A DNA stretch of 64,000 bases from Clostridia bacterium (GCA_017516445.1 JAFXCZ010000011.1:33170-97169); one strand, 5' to 3'; positions 51,193 through 60,558 are shown, counted from the stretch's first letter. Notes: generated by a model from the sequence alone, not told the origin. Program-made: numbers and translations.

Positions 51193-51627
51193 TTATAAAT
51201 ATTCTCTCATTTGTATTGCAAGCTTTTCTTCAAGATTTATAAGGCGCTTACAAATATCCTTTGAAAATTCGTCTGCCGCCTCATATTTATTAAGATATTT
51301 ATTAAGCGACTTAACACCCATATTACATCCGTCGGTGATGAGGTCGGCAATAGTGTTGTCAGACTCATTAACAACAAGCTTGATATTGGTCTTCATCCAA
51401 GACATTCCTTTAGCCATAGGGTTAGGCTCTTTTCCGTCATCCTGAAACCTTGCAAGCTGTTCTTCAATTTCACGTGCCAGCTTATCGTGTTCATCCTTGC
51501 AAGCATTAAGCTCTTTTTTGAGGTCTTTACTTTCGACATAATCCATAACCTCATCAATGGCCGAAACACCCATTTTCACGCCCGCATCACACTCGCGAAG
51601 CAGCTTTATAGTATCTTGTTCAATCAT
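51193..51627 (-). CDS. Predicted four-helix protein of unknown function
   Basis: A 144-residue soluble all-helical protein (MIEQDTIKLLRECDAGVKMGVSAIDEVMDYV). The pattern of four amphipathic helices with scattered E, H-poor and D residues resembles ferritin-like or DUF2383-type bundles, but I see no clear metal-binding E-x2-H. TAAAGGAGTGAT is found upstream of the ATG. Monocistronic; role unknown. Confidence 0.75.
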   Translation of the reverse strand: MIEQDTIKLLRECDAGVKMGVSAIDEVMDYVESKDLKKELNACKDEHDKLAREIEEQLARFQDDGKEPNPMAKGMSWMKTNIKLVVNESDNTIADLITDGCNMGVKSLNKYLNKYEAADEFSKDICKRLINLEEKLAIQMREYL

Positions 51628-51712
51628 TTTATCACTCCTTTAAAAAGAGTATTCCCACTTTTATTGAAACATATTTGTGTATATTTTTTTATATAATTAA
51701 ATGGGTGATAAA

Positions 51713-52189
51713 ATGTTTGAAAAAATCAAAACCTATGCCATATCAATTCTTATTGCTTTAGCGGTAGGCGGACTTTCGGCGTTCTTCACGCGAAATAGTA
51801 TGAATCTTTACCGCGATATAATAACTCCGCCGCTCTCGCCGCCGTCGATTTTATTCCCTATAGTGTGGACAGTGCTGTTTATTCTTATGGGCATTAGCGC
51901 GGCTATGATTTATCTTGATAAAAACGCCAGCGGCGCCCAAAAAAGCTCGGCACTTGCGACCTACATACTAAGCCTTATTGTAAACTTTTTCTGGAGCCTT
52001 ATTTTCTTTAATCTGCGCGCCTTTTTGTTTGCGTTTTTATGGTTATTATTACTTCTCTACTTAGTAATCCGCACAATTATGAAATACTATAAAATCAACC
52101 GCGTTGCCGCATATCTGCAAATACCCTACGCTCTTTGGGTAACCTTTGCAGGCTATCTCACCTTTGCAATATGGTATCTTAACAGGTAA
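51713..52189 (+). CDS. TspO/MBR family membrane protein
   Basis: A 158-residue protein with five predicted spans. TspO signatures are present: NLYRDIITPPLSPPSILFPIVWTVLFILMGISA and LNFFWS-like NFFWSLIFFNLRAF. The family binds porphyrins and related ligands; in Firmicutes the role is unclear. I choose ATG 51713 with GGGTGA just upstream; ATG 51701 is the alternative and would lack that site. Confidence 0.9.
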   Translation: MFEKIKTYAISILIALAVGGLSAFFTRNSMNLYRDIITPPLSPPSILFPIVWTVLFILMGISAAMIYLDKNASGAQKSSALATYILSLIVNFFWSLIFFNLRAFLFAFLWLLLLLYLVIRTIMKYYKINRVAAYLQIPYALWVTFAGYLTFAIWYLNR

Positions 52190-52220
52190 AAAACTGTGCA
52201 GAGAATTCTGCACAGTTTTT
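52189..52220. terminator. Bidirectional terminator between tspO and malic enzyme gene
   Basis: AAAAACTGTGCAG-AGAATT-CTGCACAGTTTTT-like stem. Confidence 0.88.
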
Positions 52221-52225
52221 AAACT

Positions 52226-53398
52226 TTATATACGTGCTACGCCGCTTTTTCTTGCAGCTTCTGCCACTGCCGAAGCTACCGCGTCGGCAATACGCTTATC
52301 GAAAGCCTTGGGAAGTATATATTCCTGACTTAATTCTTCATCCGATACAAGACCTGCAATAGCATAGGATGCCGCCATCTTCATATCGTCATTAATATCA
52401 CTTGCTCTTACGTCAAGCGCACCGCGGAAAATACCGGGGAAAGCGAGCACGTTGTTTATCTGATTCGGGAAATCCGACCTGCCTGTACCCACGATATATG
52501 CACCGCCTGCTAATGCTTCGTCGGGCATAATTTCGGGAACGGGATTTGCCATTGGGAATACTATTGCTTTTTCTGCCATAGTAGAAACCATCTCGGCAGT
52601 TACCATCTTAGGAGCGGATACGCCGATAAACACATCTGCACCCTTGATTACATCTTTAAGTAAGCCTGTTTCGCAATTGGGGTTTGTAATTTCTGCCAAA
52701 GCCTTATGAGCATCTGAAAGGCCGTCCATACCCTTTGCAATTGCGCCGAACTTATCGCACATAATAAGATTTTTAAGGCCAAGCTTTAATAAATGCTCAC
52801 CGATAGCGGTGCCTGCGGCACCCGCACCGTTGATAACACACTTAATTTCGCCGATATCCTTTTTAGCAAGCTTTAAAGCGTTAAGCATTGCAGCAGCCAC
52901 AACTATTGCTGTACCGTGCTGGTCGTCGTGGAAAATCGGAATATCACAGCGTTCTTTCAATTTACGTTCAATCTCAAAGCAACGGGGAGCGGCTATATCC
53001 TCCAAGTTTATACCGCCGAACGAGCCCGAAATATTGTAAACAGTATCAACAATCTCATCAACATCGTTTGAGCGGATACAAATCGGGAAAGCGTCTACAC
53101 CTGCAAACTCTTTAAAGAGCACACACTTGCCCTCCATAACAGGCATGCCTGCTTCGGGACCGATATTACCAAGTCCCAAAACGGCAGAGCCATCAGTTAT
53201 AACGCCGATAAGATTCCAGCGGCGTGTGAGCTCAAACGATTTATTATAATCCTTTTGTATTTCAAGACATGGCTGTGCAACACCCGGGGTGTATGCTACA
53301 GATAAATCGTCACTGTTTTCAACCTTAGTGCGTGACACAACCTCAATTTTGCCCTTCCACTCGTAATGCTTGTTTAATGCTTTTTCCTTGATATCCAT
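52226..53398 (-). CDS. NAD(P)-dependent malic enzyme
   Basis: A 390-residue short bacterial malic enzyme that oxidatively decarboxylates malate to pyruvate. Motifs: SVAYTPGVAQPCLEI, DGSAVLGLGNIGPEAGMPVMEGK, HDDQHGTAIV (divalent metal and catalytic residues) and NGAGAAGTAIGEHLL for NAD(P). It lies 11 bases after the Ldh-family gene and is the last gene of a PRTase-like/Ldh/malic enzyme operon. AAGGAG precedes the ATG. The pairing with a malate/lactate-type dehydrogenase suggests malate or hydroxyacid metabolism. Confidence 0.95.
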   Translation of the reverse strand: MDIKEKALNKHYEWKGKIEVVSRTKVENSDDLSVAYTPGVAQPCLEIQKDYNKSFELTRRWNLIGVITDGSAVLGLGNIGPEAGMPVMEGKCVLFKEFAGVDAFPICIRSNDVDEIVDTVYNISGSFGGINLEDIAAPRCFEIERKLKERCDIPIFHDDQHGTAIVVAAAMLNALKLAKKDIGEIKCVINGAGAAGTAIGEHLLKLGLKNLIMCDKFGAIAKGMDGLSDAHKALAEITNPNCETGLLKDVIKGADVFIGVSAPKMVTAEMVSTMAEKAIVFPMANPVPEIMPDEALAGGAYIVGTGRSDFPNQINNVLAFPGIFRGALDVRASDINDDMKMAASYAIAGLVSDEELSQEYILPKAFDKRIADAVASAVAEAARKSGVARI

Positions 53399-53409
53399 TA
53401 TAATTCTCC

Positions 53410-54528
53410 TTATTTATATGAGCTTTGCTTAGCCGCTGAAAAATCAACATCGCCTAAATAATCAACGCTGTCAAGACCTAAATAGTCGCACAAGTCCTTC
53501 ATTTCGGCAACGGTGTTTATATTAACGTCTATACCGTTTTCCATACGGTCGGCGTAGGCCAAAATTTCCTTTTCGCCGTGGGTGTAAATGCGTGCTTCAC
53601 CCTCTGCCTTAGGCGCATCGCGAAGCTCCTGTAAAAATACAGAAAAACGTTCCTTTAAAGCGTCGGCGTCGCCGAAAACCTTGGGGTCGATAGCCATAAA
53701 GCCGTGACAGGTGCCGCCCTTACCGCCAATATGTGTATGATTGGAGGTAAGACCGCCCGAGAAAATCGAGCAGAAAATTTCACAAAGCATACCGTAGCCA
53801 TAGCCCTTATGACCGCCCAACTGTTCAGTATCACCGCCGAGCGGTACAATACCGCCGCCGTTTTTACCAACGATGTTTTTAAGCACGCGGTCAGCATTAC
53901 TGCAAGGCTTACCATTTTCATCCAAAGCCCAACCGTCAGGTAAAGGCTTTGAAAGCTTATTGTAAATTTCAAGCTTACCACGGGTTACAACCGTTGTGGA
54001 AGAATCGAAGAAGAAAGGATAAGGCTCAGCAGGCATAGAAATAGCAATCGGGTTAGAGCCGAGCATTGCTTTACGGGCATAGGTAGGCACCATAATAGCC
54101 TCAGAATTGGTCATAGCAAAGCCGATAAGCCCTTGGTCGCAAGCCATTTTTGCATAATAGCCCGCTATACCAAAGTGGTTAGAGTTTTTAACACTGACAA
54201 TAGCCATACCGCTCTTTTTAGCCTTTTCGATAGCCAAATTCATAGCCTCAATAGAAATAAGCTGTCCCATACCGTCGTGACCGTCGATAACAGCCGAAAC
54301 GGGAGTTTCAAAAACAACCTCAGGCTTAGCGTCTACGTGGATAAGACCTTTTTCAATACCCTTATGGTAACGCACAAGTCTTTGCATACCGTGTGACTCA
54401 ATACCGTAAACATCCGAAAGAAGCAAAACAGCGGTAATATTTTCCGCCTCGTCGGCAGTAAAGCCGAACTTCACGAAAGCGTCACAACAAAATCTTTTTA
54501 ATTGTTCATAGGTGTATCTTATATACAT
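53410..54528 (-). CDS. Ldh-2 family malate/L-lactate/ureidoglycolate dehydrogenase
   Basis: A 372-residue NAD(P)-dependent 2-hydroxyacid dehydrogenase of the unusual Ldh_2 fold. Family motifs: the SHGMQRLVRY start region, VKNSNHFGIAGYYA (catalytic His), TNSEAIMVPTYARKAMLGSNPIA and GGHKGYGYGMLCEIF. Members oxidise malate, lactate, ureidoglycolate or sulfolactate. Its direct neighbour is malic enzyme, which favours malate. GGGAGG lies nine bases before the ATG. Confidence 0.92.
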   Translation of the reverse strand: MYIRYTYEQLKRFCCDAFVKFGFTADEAENITAVLLLSDVYGIESHGMQRLVRYHKGIEKGLIHVDAKPEVVFETPVSAVIDGHDGMGQLISIEAMNLAIEKAKKSGMAIVSVKNSNHFGIAGYYAKMACDQGLIGFAMTNSEAIMVPTYARKAMLGSNPIAISMPAEPYPFFFDSSTTVVTRGKLEIYNKLSKPLPDGWALDENGKPCSNADRVLKNIVGKNGGGIVPLGGDTEQLGGHKGYGYGMLCEIFCSIFSGGLTSNHTHIGGKGGTCHGFMAIDPKVFGDADALKERFSVFLQELRDAPKAEGEARIYTHGEKEILAYADRMENGIDVNINTVAEMKDLCDYLGLDSVDYLGDVDFSAAKQSSYK

Positions 54529-54543
54529 ACCGTTTTTCCTCCC

Positions 54544-55185
54544 TTAAAGCTTAGAAAAGCCGTGGCTGTTGATAAGCGCATCAATCTTTTTGCCCTCTTT
54601 ACAAAGCGGACATTCGTGCGCGGGGTAGCTTTCATAACCCGGAATATCGTTAGGATTAAATACTGAACGTACAGGGTAGCCTGAACACTCCTCTTTTGTA
54701 GAGAAGATTGAAGCTATACCCGAAATCATACCGCCGTAATACTTAACGGCATCAACTGCGGTTTCAACAGTTTTGCCCGAAGCCACCGAAACAGCAAGTA
54801 TCATAACATGCTTATCCTTAATCATAGGAACAATATTGTCCCTAAACACAATCTGACTGCCGTTGACAATTTCAGGTGTTACAACATAAATGGTTTTATG
54901 CGCATTCATATTAATAAAATCAGCTTTTGTAAGGCTCTCAGCAAGACAGGTGCCGATAACCTCTGTACCGTCGATACACAAAATAGTATCAACAATAGTA
55001 TCCGCGTAGTAATACGAACGCAGCTCCTCTGCGACAGCCTTTGCTTCGGAAAGACGGGTTTTCTGTGTCACAACATCAATGTAATAATTGCTGTGACGGT
55101 TACCCGTAGCAAAATGTCCTGCAGCAACGCGTAAGTTAAGGTTGTTGCGTTTTGTAGCAAATTTCATTTTATTCGGTGTTGGCAT
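54544..55185 (-). CDS. Phosphoribosyltransferase-fold protein with degenerate PRPP motif
   Basis: A 213-residue protein resembling orotate-type phosphoribosyltransferases (FATGNRHSNYYIDV, CIDGTEVIGTCLAESL). The segment where the PRPP loop VDDVxxTGxT should be reads MILAVSVASGKTV: the glycine/threonine are kept but both acidic residues are missing, so activity may be altered or regulatory. The C-terminus has CPLCKEGKKID (C-x2-C, possible zinc). GGGAGG precedes the ATG. It heads the operon with Ldh-2 and malic enzyme genes. Confidence 0.72.
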   Translation of the reverse strand: MPTPNKMKFATKRNNLNLRVAAGHFATGNRHSNYYIDVVTQKTRLSEAKAVAEELRSYYYADTIVDTILCIDGTEVIGTCLAESLTKADFINMNAHKTIYVVTPEIVNGSQIVFRDNIVPMIKDKHVMILAVSVASGKTVETAVDAVKYYGGMISGIASIFSTKEECSGYPVRSVFNPNDIPGYESYPAHECPLCKEGKKIDALINSHGFSKL

Positions 55186-55252
55186 AAGCTTTCCTCCCTA
55201 TAATTCTTTACTATAATTTTACACTAAAATATAACCTTTAGCAAGAAAAGTT

Positions 55253-55549
55253 TTATTTTGTTTCAAAATCTATGCAAGACCTCTGTTTTGTAAAGGGGCG
55301 CACAAAGGTGTCCGCCGCCTTTACGTGTTCGGGGTGAACAGCATAGCCCTTTAAAGCGTCGCCGTCCTCGAAAACCGAATAAAGCATTACATCTGCATTA
55401 GATGAGGGTAACTTTTCGGTCACAACCTCAATTTCCAAAAGCCCCGGAACCACACCTAAAAGACTTTCAAGATTTTTTTTGATACCGTTTTTTACCTGGT
55501 CGGTATTGCATTCTTCCTTTAAGGTCCAAAGAATAATATGTTTAACCAT
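55253..55549 (-). CDS. Dabb (stress-responsive A/B barrel) domain protein
   Basis: A 98-residue single Dabb domain (MVKHIILWTLKEE..., HPEHVKAADTFVRPFTKQRSCIDFE). Such small dimeric ferredoxin-like barrels are of mixed or unknown function. GGAGATTGCG precedes the ATG. It lies 30 bases before a membrane protein gene on the same strand. Confidence 0.9.
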   Translation of the reverse strand: MVKHIILWTLKEECNTDQVKNGIKKNLESLLGVVPGLLEIEVVTEKLPSSNADVMLYSVFEDGDALKGYAVHPEHVKAADTFVRPFTKQRSCIDFETK

Positions 55550-55574
55550 AACGCAATCTCCTATGTAATATCAA

Positions 55575-56444
55575 TTAATAAAGTCTGACTTTTTTAGCAA
55601 TACGCTCTCCGTCAACCTCAATAAAGCTGTAAAGCTTGCCATCATAGCCTGCCACAATGGTATGTCCGTCAAATTGTGCCGAAAGTGTGTGAGCCGTTTC
55701 GATTAATGCCTCCCACTCATCATAAACATAACCGTCTATAACCAATTCATTAACCCTTTTTACTCTGCGATATATTATTTCGTGACCGAAAGCCTCTGCA
55801 GATGCCAATACGCGTGCCTTTTCTTCCATATCTGCCATACGCTTTGCAAAATAATCCGCATTTTGTGTCTCGGCTGTGCCGTCTTGTGCTTCTTCATACT
55901 CGCCGTCTTCAAAAACGGGTTCTTCGTCAATGGCTTTCATTTTTTTGCAAGCAGATATGCCTCCTGATAATGACACAATCACCCATATATGAAATACTAT
56001 ATCTATAATAGATTCAAACGCAAAGTCATTAACTGCAAACATACATACGGTGTCTATGATAAAAATCACCAACGCGAAAATAAGCCAACCGCGTCTTTCT
56101 TTTTTGGATAAAAACCACGCAAGCAGATAAAGCAAGGTTATAATTACCGCTACCGATACAAATCCCACAAAAACGCCGTTGCCGAAAAATTCCGTTTGAC
56201 CTAAATCTTCATAATATTCGGCAGGGTACTTTCTGCAAAGCAGCATTCCCATACCTGCTACAAAATACGGAACATACGCCGAGAATAAAAAGTATGTGTC
56301 GCTATTAGTAACAAGCAACACCAAATTTATTATGGTGAACACCACAACAAGCAAAAGATTACCTCTGGCACTGTTATACTTTGTTTCATAACGTTCACGC
56401 TCAGTCATAACCTTAGTATTATTTTTTTCAAAAAACCCAGACAT
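55575..56444 (-). CDS. Membrane protein of unknown function with soluble C-terminal domain
   Basis: A 289-residue protein. About five hydrophobic spans lie in residues 28-165, followed by an acidic linker (EEPVFEDGEYEEAQDG) and a cytosolic domain with a predicted beta structure (VNELVIDGYVYDEWEALIE, FDGHTIVAGYDGKLYSFIEVDGERIAKKVRL). The C-terminal part resembles domains in other hypothetical gut-Clostridia membrane proteins, but I cannot name a family. It precedes the Dabb gene by 25 bases. Confidence 0.75.
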   Translation of the reverse strand: MSGFFEKNNTKVMTERERYETKYNSARGNLLLVVVFTIINLVLLVTNSDTYFLFSAYVPYFVAGMGMLLCRKYPAEYYEDLGQTEFFGNGVFVGFVSVAVIITLLYLLAWFLSKKERRGWLIFALVIFIIDTVCMFAVNDFAFESIIDIVFHIWVIVSLSGGISACKKMKAIDEEPVFEDGEYEEAQDGTAETQNADYFAKRMADMEEKARVLASAEAFGHEIIYRRVKRVNELVIDGYVYDEWEALIETAHTLSAQFDGHTIVAGYDGKLYSFIEVDGERIAKKVRLY

Positions 56445-56468
56445 TAAAATCTCCCCCTTAAAGCCTTA

Positions 56469-57866
56469 TTAAAACAATGATTTAAGCCAGCCCCATATTG
56501 TGAAGTTGTCAGCAAATGCAAAGTTTAAAATACCAACCGCAAACACAACCAAAATAATTGCGGGCAAAACGTATGTCATATAAGGGCGCATCCACTTTTT
56601 AAGCTTAAGCCCTTTGCCTGCGTTGGCTTCGGCAAGGAAATTATCAAAGCCCCAGCCCTTTTTAGTAACGCAGAAAAGAACATAGCAAAGCGCACCCAAC
56701 GGTAAACAACAGTTGCTTACAATAAAGTCTTCTAAATCGAGCACACTTGAGCCGCTTGCAAAGGGTACAAAGCCCGACCACAAATTAAAGCCTAATGCGC
56801 AAGGCAGCGAAAGAATAAGCACTGCTATACCGCAAATTACACAGGCTTTAGCTCTACCCCAGCCTGTAAGCTCACGCACACAGGCAAGAATATTTTCGAA
56901 CACGGCAATAATGGTTGAAAAAGCAGCGAACACCATAAACAAGAAGAACAGCGTGCCCCACCATCTGCCGCCTGCCATATTATTGAACACCTTAGCCATT
57001 GCCACAAACAAAAGACTCGGTCCTGCACCGGGCTCAACATCAAAGGTGAAGCAAGCGGGGAAAATAATAAGTCCTGCGGTTACCGCAACAAAGGTATCAA
57101 GCACCAAAATATTTATAGACTCACCCATAAGCGAACGCTCTTTACCGATATAGCTGCCAAAAATCGCCATAGAGCCAATACCAAGACTCAAAGTAAAGAA
57201 AGCCTGATTCATAGCGCCAACCACAACGTTGCCGTCAAGCTTTGTAAAATCGGGCTTGAGATAAAAGGTAAGACCTTCTTTTGCGCCCTCAAGCGTAAAG
57301 CTATGGATTGCGAGAACTACCATAAGCGCTAAGAGGGCTACCATCATATACTTTGTAACCCTTTCAACACCCTTTTGAAGTCCGAAAGACAACACAAGGA
57401 AACCCATCACCACAACAAGTGCCATAAAGCCTACTGTTATAGCAGGGTTTGAAAGCATACTGCCAAAAAGCTCTGCCGAAGCTTCATTGGTAATTCCTGT
57501 CATTTTACCACGAGCAAAGCTTATAAAATAATGGAAAATCCAACCCGTAACCGAGGTATAAAACATCATAAGCAAGAAATTTGCCACAAGTGCAACAAAC
57601 CCGTGATAATGCCATTTTTGACCCTTGGCTTCAAGCTTTTGATAAAGCTTTACGGGGCTTGCCTGACTGGCTCTGCCAAGCGAGAACTCCATAACCATTA
57701 CAGGCAGACCTAAAATAACCAAAAACAGCAAATAAATAAGCACAAATGCGCCGCCGCCATTACTTCCTGCCATCCAAGGAAACTTCCAAACGTTTCCTAC
57801 GCCAATAGCGCAACCCGCGCTAAGCAGAATAAAGCCTAAACGGCTTCCTAATTTTTCTCTTTGCAT
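56469..57866 (-). CDS. Sodium-dependent transporter, NSS/SNF family
   Basis: A 465-residue LeuT-fold symporter with the family start GSRLGFILLSAGCAIGVGNVWKFPW (broken helix 1 with Na+ site) and about 11 spans. NSS proteins take up amino acids or related solutes with sodium. ATG 57866 has AAGGGGAAG upstream. It lies 17 bases after the TIM-barrel gene, so they form a two-gene unit; the solute is unknown and could be the TIM-barrel enzyme substrate (inference). Confidence 0.93.
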   Translation of the reverse strand: MQREKLGSRLGFILLSAGCAIGVGNVWKFPWMAGSNGGGAFVLIYLLFLVILGLPVMVMEFSLGRASQASPVKLYQKLEAKGQKWHYHGFVALVANFLLMMFYTSVTGWIFHYFISFARGKMTGITNEASAELFGSMLSNPAITVGFMALVVVMGFLVLSFGLQKGVERVTKYMMVALLALMVVLAIHSFTLEGAKEGLTFYLKPDFTKLDGNVVVGAMNQAFFTLSLGIGSMAIFGSYIGKERSLMGESINILVLDTFVAVTAGLIIFPACFTFDVEPGAGPSLLFVAMAKVFNNMAGGRWWGTLFFLFMVFAAFSTIIAVFENILACVRELTGWGRAKACVICGIAVLILSLPCALGFNLWSGFVPFASGSSVLDLEDFIVSNCCLPLGALCYVLFCVTKKGWGFDNFLAEANAGKGLKLKKWMRPYMTYVLPAIILVVFAVGILNFAFADNFTIWGWLKSLF

Positions 57867-57882
57867 AAAAACTTCCCCTTTT

Positions 57883-58788
57883 TTATTCTTCAAAGCAATT
57901 ATATTCACTTAAAATATACTTGCCAGCATCATATAAAAACTTTTCCAAGGTTTTGCGAAACTCAAGCGGTAAACGGGTGCACCGTAGGGTGTCCTTATCG
58001 GGACTGCGCCTTGCAACATTCAACGGTGCGCTGTCCGCCTCAAAGGTAAAATAACCGTTATAGCCTATATCAATAAGCCCGCGCATAAGCGAATCTATAT
58101 TAAGCGTTCCCATAAAGGGCAATGTGTGGTCATCAGTAACACCCATATTATCCTGAACGTGAAGTGCCGCAACCTTATTACCAAGTATTTTAAGCGCATC
58201 ATATTGAGGTAACGGTTGCTGATTTGCGTGCCCCGTATCCCAACAAACCTTTAAAAGCGGATGATTTATATAATCGACCAATTCGTTTATATCTGCCGCC
58301 GAATCGGACCAATAATAGCCCTCAATACACATTTTATTAAAGTTTTCGGTCAGAATATTAATTCCGCATTTTTCGGCAGTTTTCAAAATATCAAGGTAAA
58401 AAATCTTGTTTTTTTGGAAATTTTCCTCTTTGGATATTCCGTTAAGATGCCCTGCGTGAACAACTATATTGGGAATACCGAGATACGCCGCCGCCTCAAT
58501 GCTTCTTTTAGTATCTTTAATAAACTGCTCCCTATACTCGTCCTCGCGGATAGGGTATCCCATAGGCGCGTGAGCCTGAACAAACTTAAAGTTAAGCTTT
58601 TGCGACATTTCAAGCAATTCATCCCCGAAAGCCTGCCAATTTTCACCGTAAAATCCTGTGCGGTTTTTGAAATCATAACCGAAGTTGTAATCAATATACC
58701 TAAAGCCTGCTTCAAGTATGGCTAAGATACTTTCCTTATTATCAAGTCCCCAAGCGAAAAAGTCACCCGTCGTAGTAGCTAGCTTCAT
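57883..58788 (-). CDS. Sugar phosphate isomerase/epimerase (xylose isomerase-like TIM barrel)
   Basis: A 301-residue AP endonuclease-2/xylose-isomerase-like TIM-barrel protein. Metal ligands are suggested by VVHAGHLNG, NILTENFNKM, CWDTGHANQQ and HVQDNMGVTDDHTLPFMGTLN, TFEAD. Members isomerise sugars or inosose. ATG 58788 has GGGGAAAG upstream. First gene of the pair with the NSS transporter. Substrate unknown. The following 58789-58997 is gene-free. Confidence 0.88.
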   Translation of the reverse strand: MKLATTTGDFFAWGLDNKESILAILEAGFRYIDYNFGYDFKNRTGFYGENWQAFGDELLEMSQKLNFKFVQAHAPMGYPIREDEYREQFIKDTKRSIEAAAYLGIPNIVVHAGHLNGISKEENFQKNKIFYLDILKTAEKCGINILTENFNKMCIEGYYWSDSAADINELVDYINHPLLKVCWDTGHANQQPLPQYDALKILGNKVAALHVQDNMGVTDDHTLPFMGTLNIDSLMRGLIDIGYNGYFTFEADSAPLNVARRSPDKDTLRCTRLPLEFRKTLEKFLYDAGKYILSEYNCFEE

Positions 58789-58997
58789 ACTTCTTTCCCC
58801 TATATAAATTTTAATGTAATTATATACCAAACGGGCAAAAATTACAATGCTTTATTACCTTTTTATGAGAAAAAATAACACCAACCAATCGCAATAAAAG
58901 AGAATCACATTACTAAACACATAAATATAACTATTGATTTTTTCGTATCATCACAGCCTGTATTTTCACATGAACCAAACCCGTAGCGTATCTTTTT

Positions 58998-59534
58998 TCA
59001 CTGAAGCTCGAAAAATTTTTTGTTATAAGCCAAAACATTTTTACTCTTGCCCACACCTACAACATAAAAATCATCATCTATATTAGAAGACCTAAAAACC
59101 GACTCGTCATTCATCGAATATAGGCTCGACCATTCATAATTTAAATCATTTATTGCATACTTCCCACTTTTTGCAAATACCAATGTATTAGGTCTATGAG
59201 TATACCTTCCATACCGTTTTGGCAATTTATCAACAACCCAGTCCTCCGAAATTTGAAAGTCTCCTTTTATCGTTTTTATCATTGCAATAACTGAAATTAT
59301 AGAAGCCTCGTATAAATAAAAAAGCCCCAATATTGCAACCGCAACAATCGCAATAATCTTTAGCGTTTCCTTGTTAGCAACTACCAAGTTTATTAAAAGA
59401 ATAAGCAAAAAAACCAATACTGCACACATAATTAAATAAAACGGAAAAAATATCACAGAAATTAAAAGATTTCGTGAAAAATATTTTTTTAATTCTTTTT
59501 CTATTATCTGCTTTGTCAAAATTTCTTTTTGCAT
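58998..59534 (-). CDS. Unknown two-span membrane protein
   Basis: A 178-residue protein with two strong hydrophobic spans (about 21-48 and 58-84, the second pair interrupted) and a soluble C-terminal half (KRYGRYTHRPNTLVFAKSGKY, SVFRSSNIDDDFYVVGVG). No motif recognised. Base composition is AT-rich compared with genes before 58.8 kb, and codons look less typical. Single gene. Confidence 0.65.
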   Translation of the reverse strand: MQKEILTKQIIEKELKKYFSRNLLISVIFFPFYLIMCAVLVFLLILLINLVVANKETLKIIAIVAVAILGLFYLYEASIISVIAMIKTIKGDFQISEDWVVDKLPKRYGRYTHRPNTLVFAKSGKYAINDLNYEWSSLYSMNDESVFRSSNIDDDFYVVGVGKSKNVLAYNKKFFELQ

Positions 59535-59583
59535 TTTCTCACCAACCTTTTAACGTATTATAGCATAAAAGCAATAAAGCCTC

Positions 59584-59715
59584 AATACTTATTACCTCTT
59601 ATCTATTACTTATTACATACCAAAAATCCCGCCCACTTTCGTGAACAGGATTTTGGGGTAGTTTGAACTTAATAATACGAATTAGATGTTTCTAAAAAAC
59701 CGAGATTTCTTAGTT
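59584..59715. repeat. Repeat block: 7-bp array, terminator-like hairpin and downstream repeat
   Basis: Heptamers (ATTACCT, CTTATCT, ATTACTT, ATTACAT) at 59593-59613, a hairpin like the tRNA-Asn terminator (CCCGCCCACTT..GTGAACAGG, near 59625-59645) and a 55-base sequence TTTGAACTTAATAATACGAA... (59660-59715) that recurs at 61777-61841. The last piece also overlaps the stop of the TRIC-like gene. Confidence 0.7.
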
Positions 59716-60372
59716 TGTTTCTTTTTTATCAATTTTAATCTTAGGTAGTTTCCAATGAAATCTCGCCGCTAATAATCTTATCAAAACCGTGAAAATCATC
59801 ACAAAAACCGTTGCAAAAACTTTATAATTTAAACACACACTGATTAAATAATACAGGCAACATCCTAAAATAGATACAACTGCATAAATATGTTTGGTCA
59901 ATATATACGGCTTTTCATTAACCAACACATCGCGAAGAATTCCACCGCCAACGCCTGTGATAACACCCAAAGTTATTACCAAGAGCACATTATCTTGTAA
60001 GGACGCCAAGAACGCAACTTCGGTTCCCGCAATACTAAAAGACGACAGACCTAAGGCATCGAATAATATATTAATGTTATCAATCTTTTCGCTTATTTTT
60101 TTAAAATTCTTTCGATAGAAATATGTAATAAGAAAAACGATAAGAGAAGTAATAACGGCAACTAATAAAATAAGCGGATTGTAAAATATTTTCGGCGGTG
60201 TGTTACCTATCATAGTATCTCGCATGATACCACCGCCAATTGCAGTAATAGCTCCGACCGTTGCAACACCGAACAAATCCAAATCGTGTCTAATCGCAAC
60301 AAGTGAACCGGAAACGGCAAAAGATATCGTTCCAATCCATTCCGTAACGAGCAAAACAATCTCACTTACCAT
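59710..60372 (-). CDS. Trimeric intracellular cation channel-like (TRIC/UPF0126) membrane protein
   Basis: A 220-residue protein of seven spans with two copies of the three-helix glycine-rich repeat: GTISFAVSGSLVAIRH and AITAIGGGIMRDTMIG, then LGLSSFSIAGTEVA and VITGVGGGILRDVLV. Family (YadS/TRIC prokaryotic) members conduct cations or amino acids such as glycine. ATG 60372 with AGGTGGTGA upstream. It sits alone in a repeat-rich stretch. Confidence 0.9.
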   Translation of the reverse strand: MVSEIVLLVTEWIGTISFAVSGSLVAIRHDLDLFGVATVGAITAIGGGIMRDTMIGNTPPKIFYNPLILLVAVITSLIVFLITYFYRKNFKKISEKIDNINILFDALGLSSFSIAGTEVAFLASLQDNVLLVITLGVITGVGGGILRDVLVNEKPYILTKHIYAVVSILGCCLYYLISVCLNYKVFATVFVMIFTVLIRLLAARFHWKLPKIKIDKKETN

Positions 60373-60412
60373 TAAAATCACCACCTGCGAGTATTATAGC
60401 ATAAATGCGGCG

Positions 60413-60535
60413 GAAAATCAATGCGGAGCATTGTATATCATCAAGTCGAACGCTTTTTTATACACACCATCGGTGTGATGAGATACAAATGCGACTTGTC
60501 GCATTTGATGATATACACGCTATTGCGTGATTATA
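60413..60535. repeat. Cluster of short palindromes
   Basis: Serial hairpins separated by ATGATATAC-like spacers: ATCAATGCGGAGCATTGTAT, CACACCATCGGTGTG, AATGCGACTTGTCGCATT and CACGCTATTGCGTG. The first unit is repeated at about 63631-63650. Confidence 0.7.
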
Positions 60536-60558
60536 TGCCAAGCCTGTCAGCTCGGATA

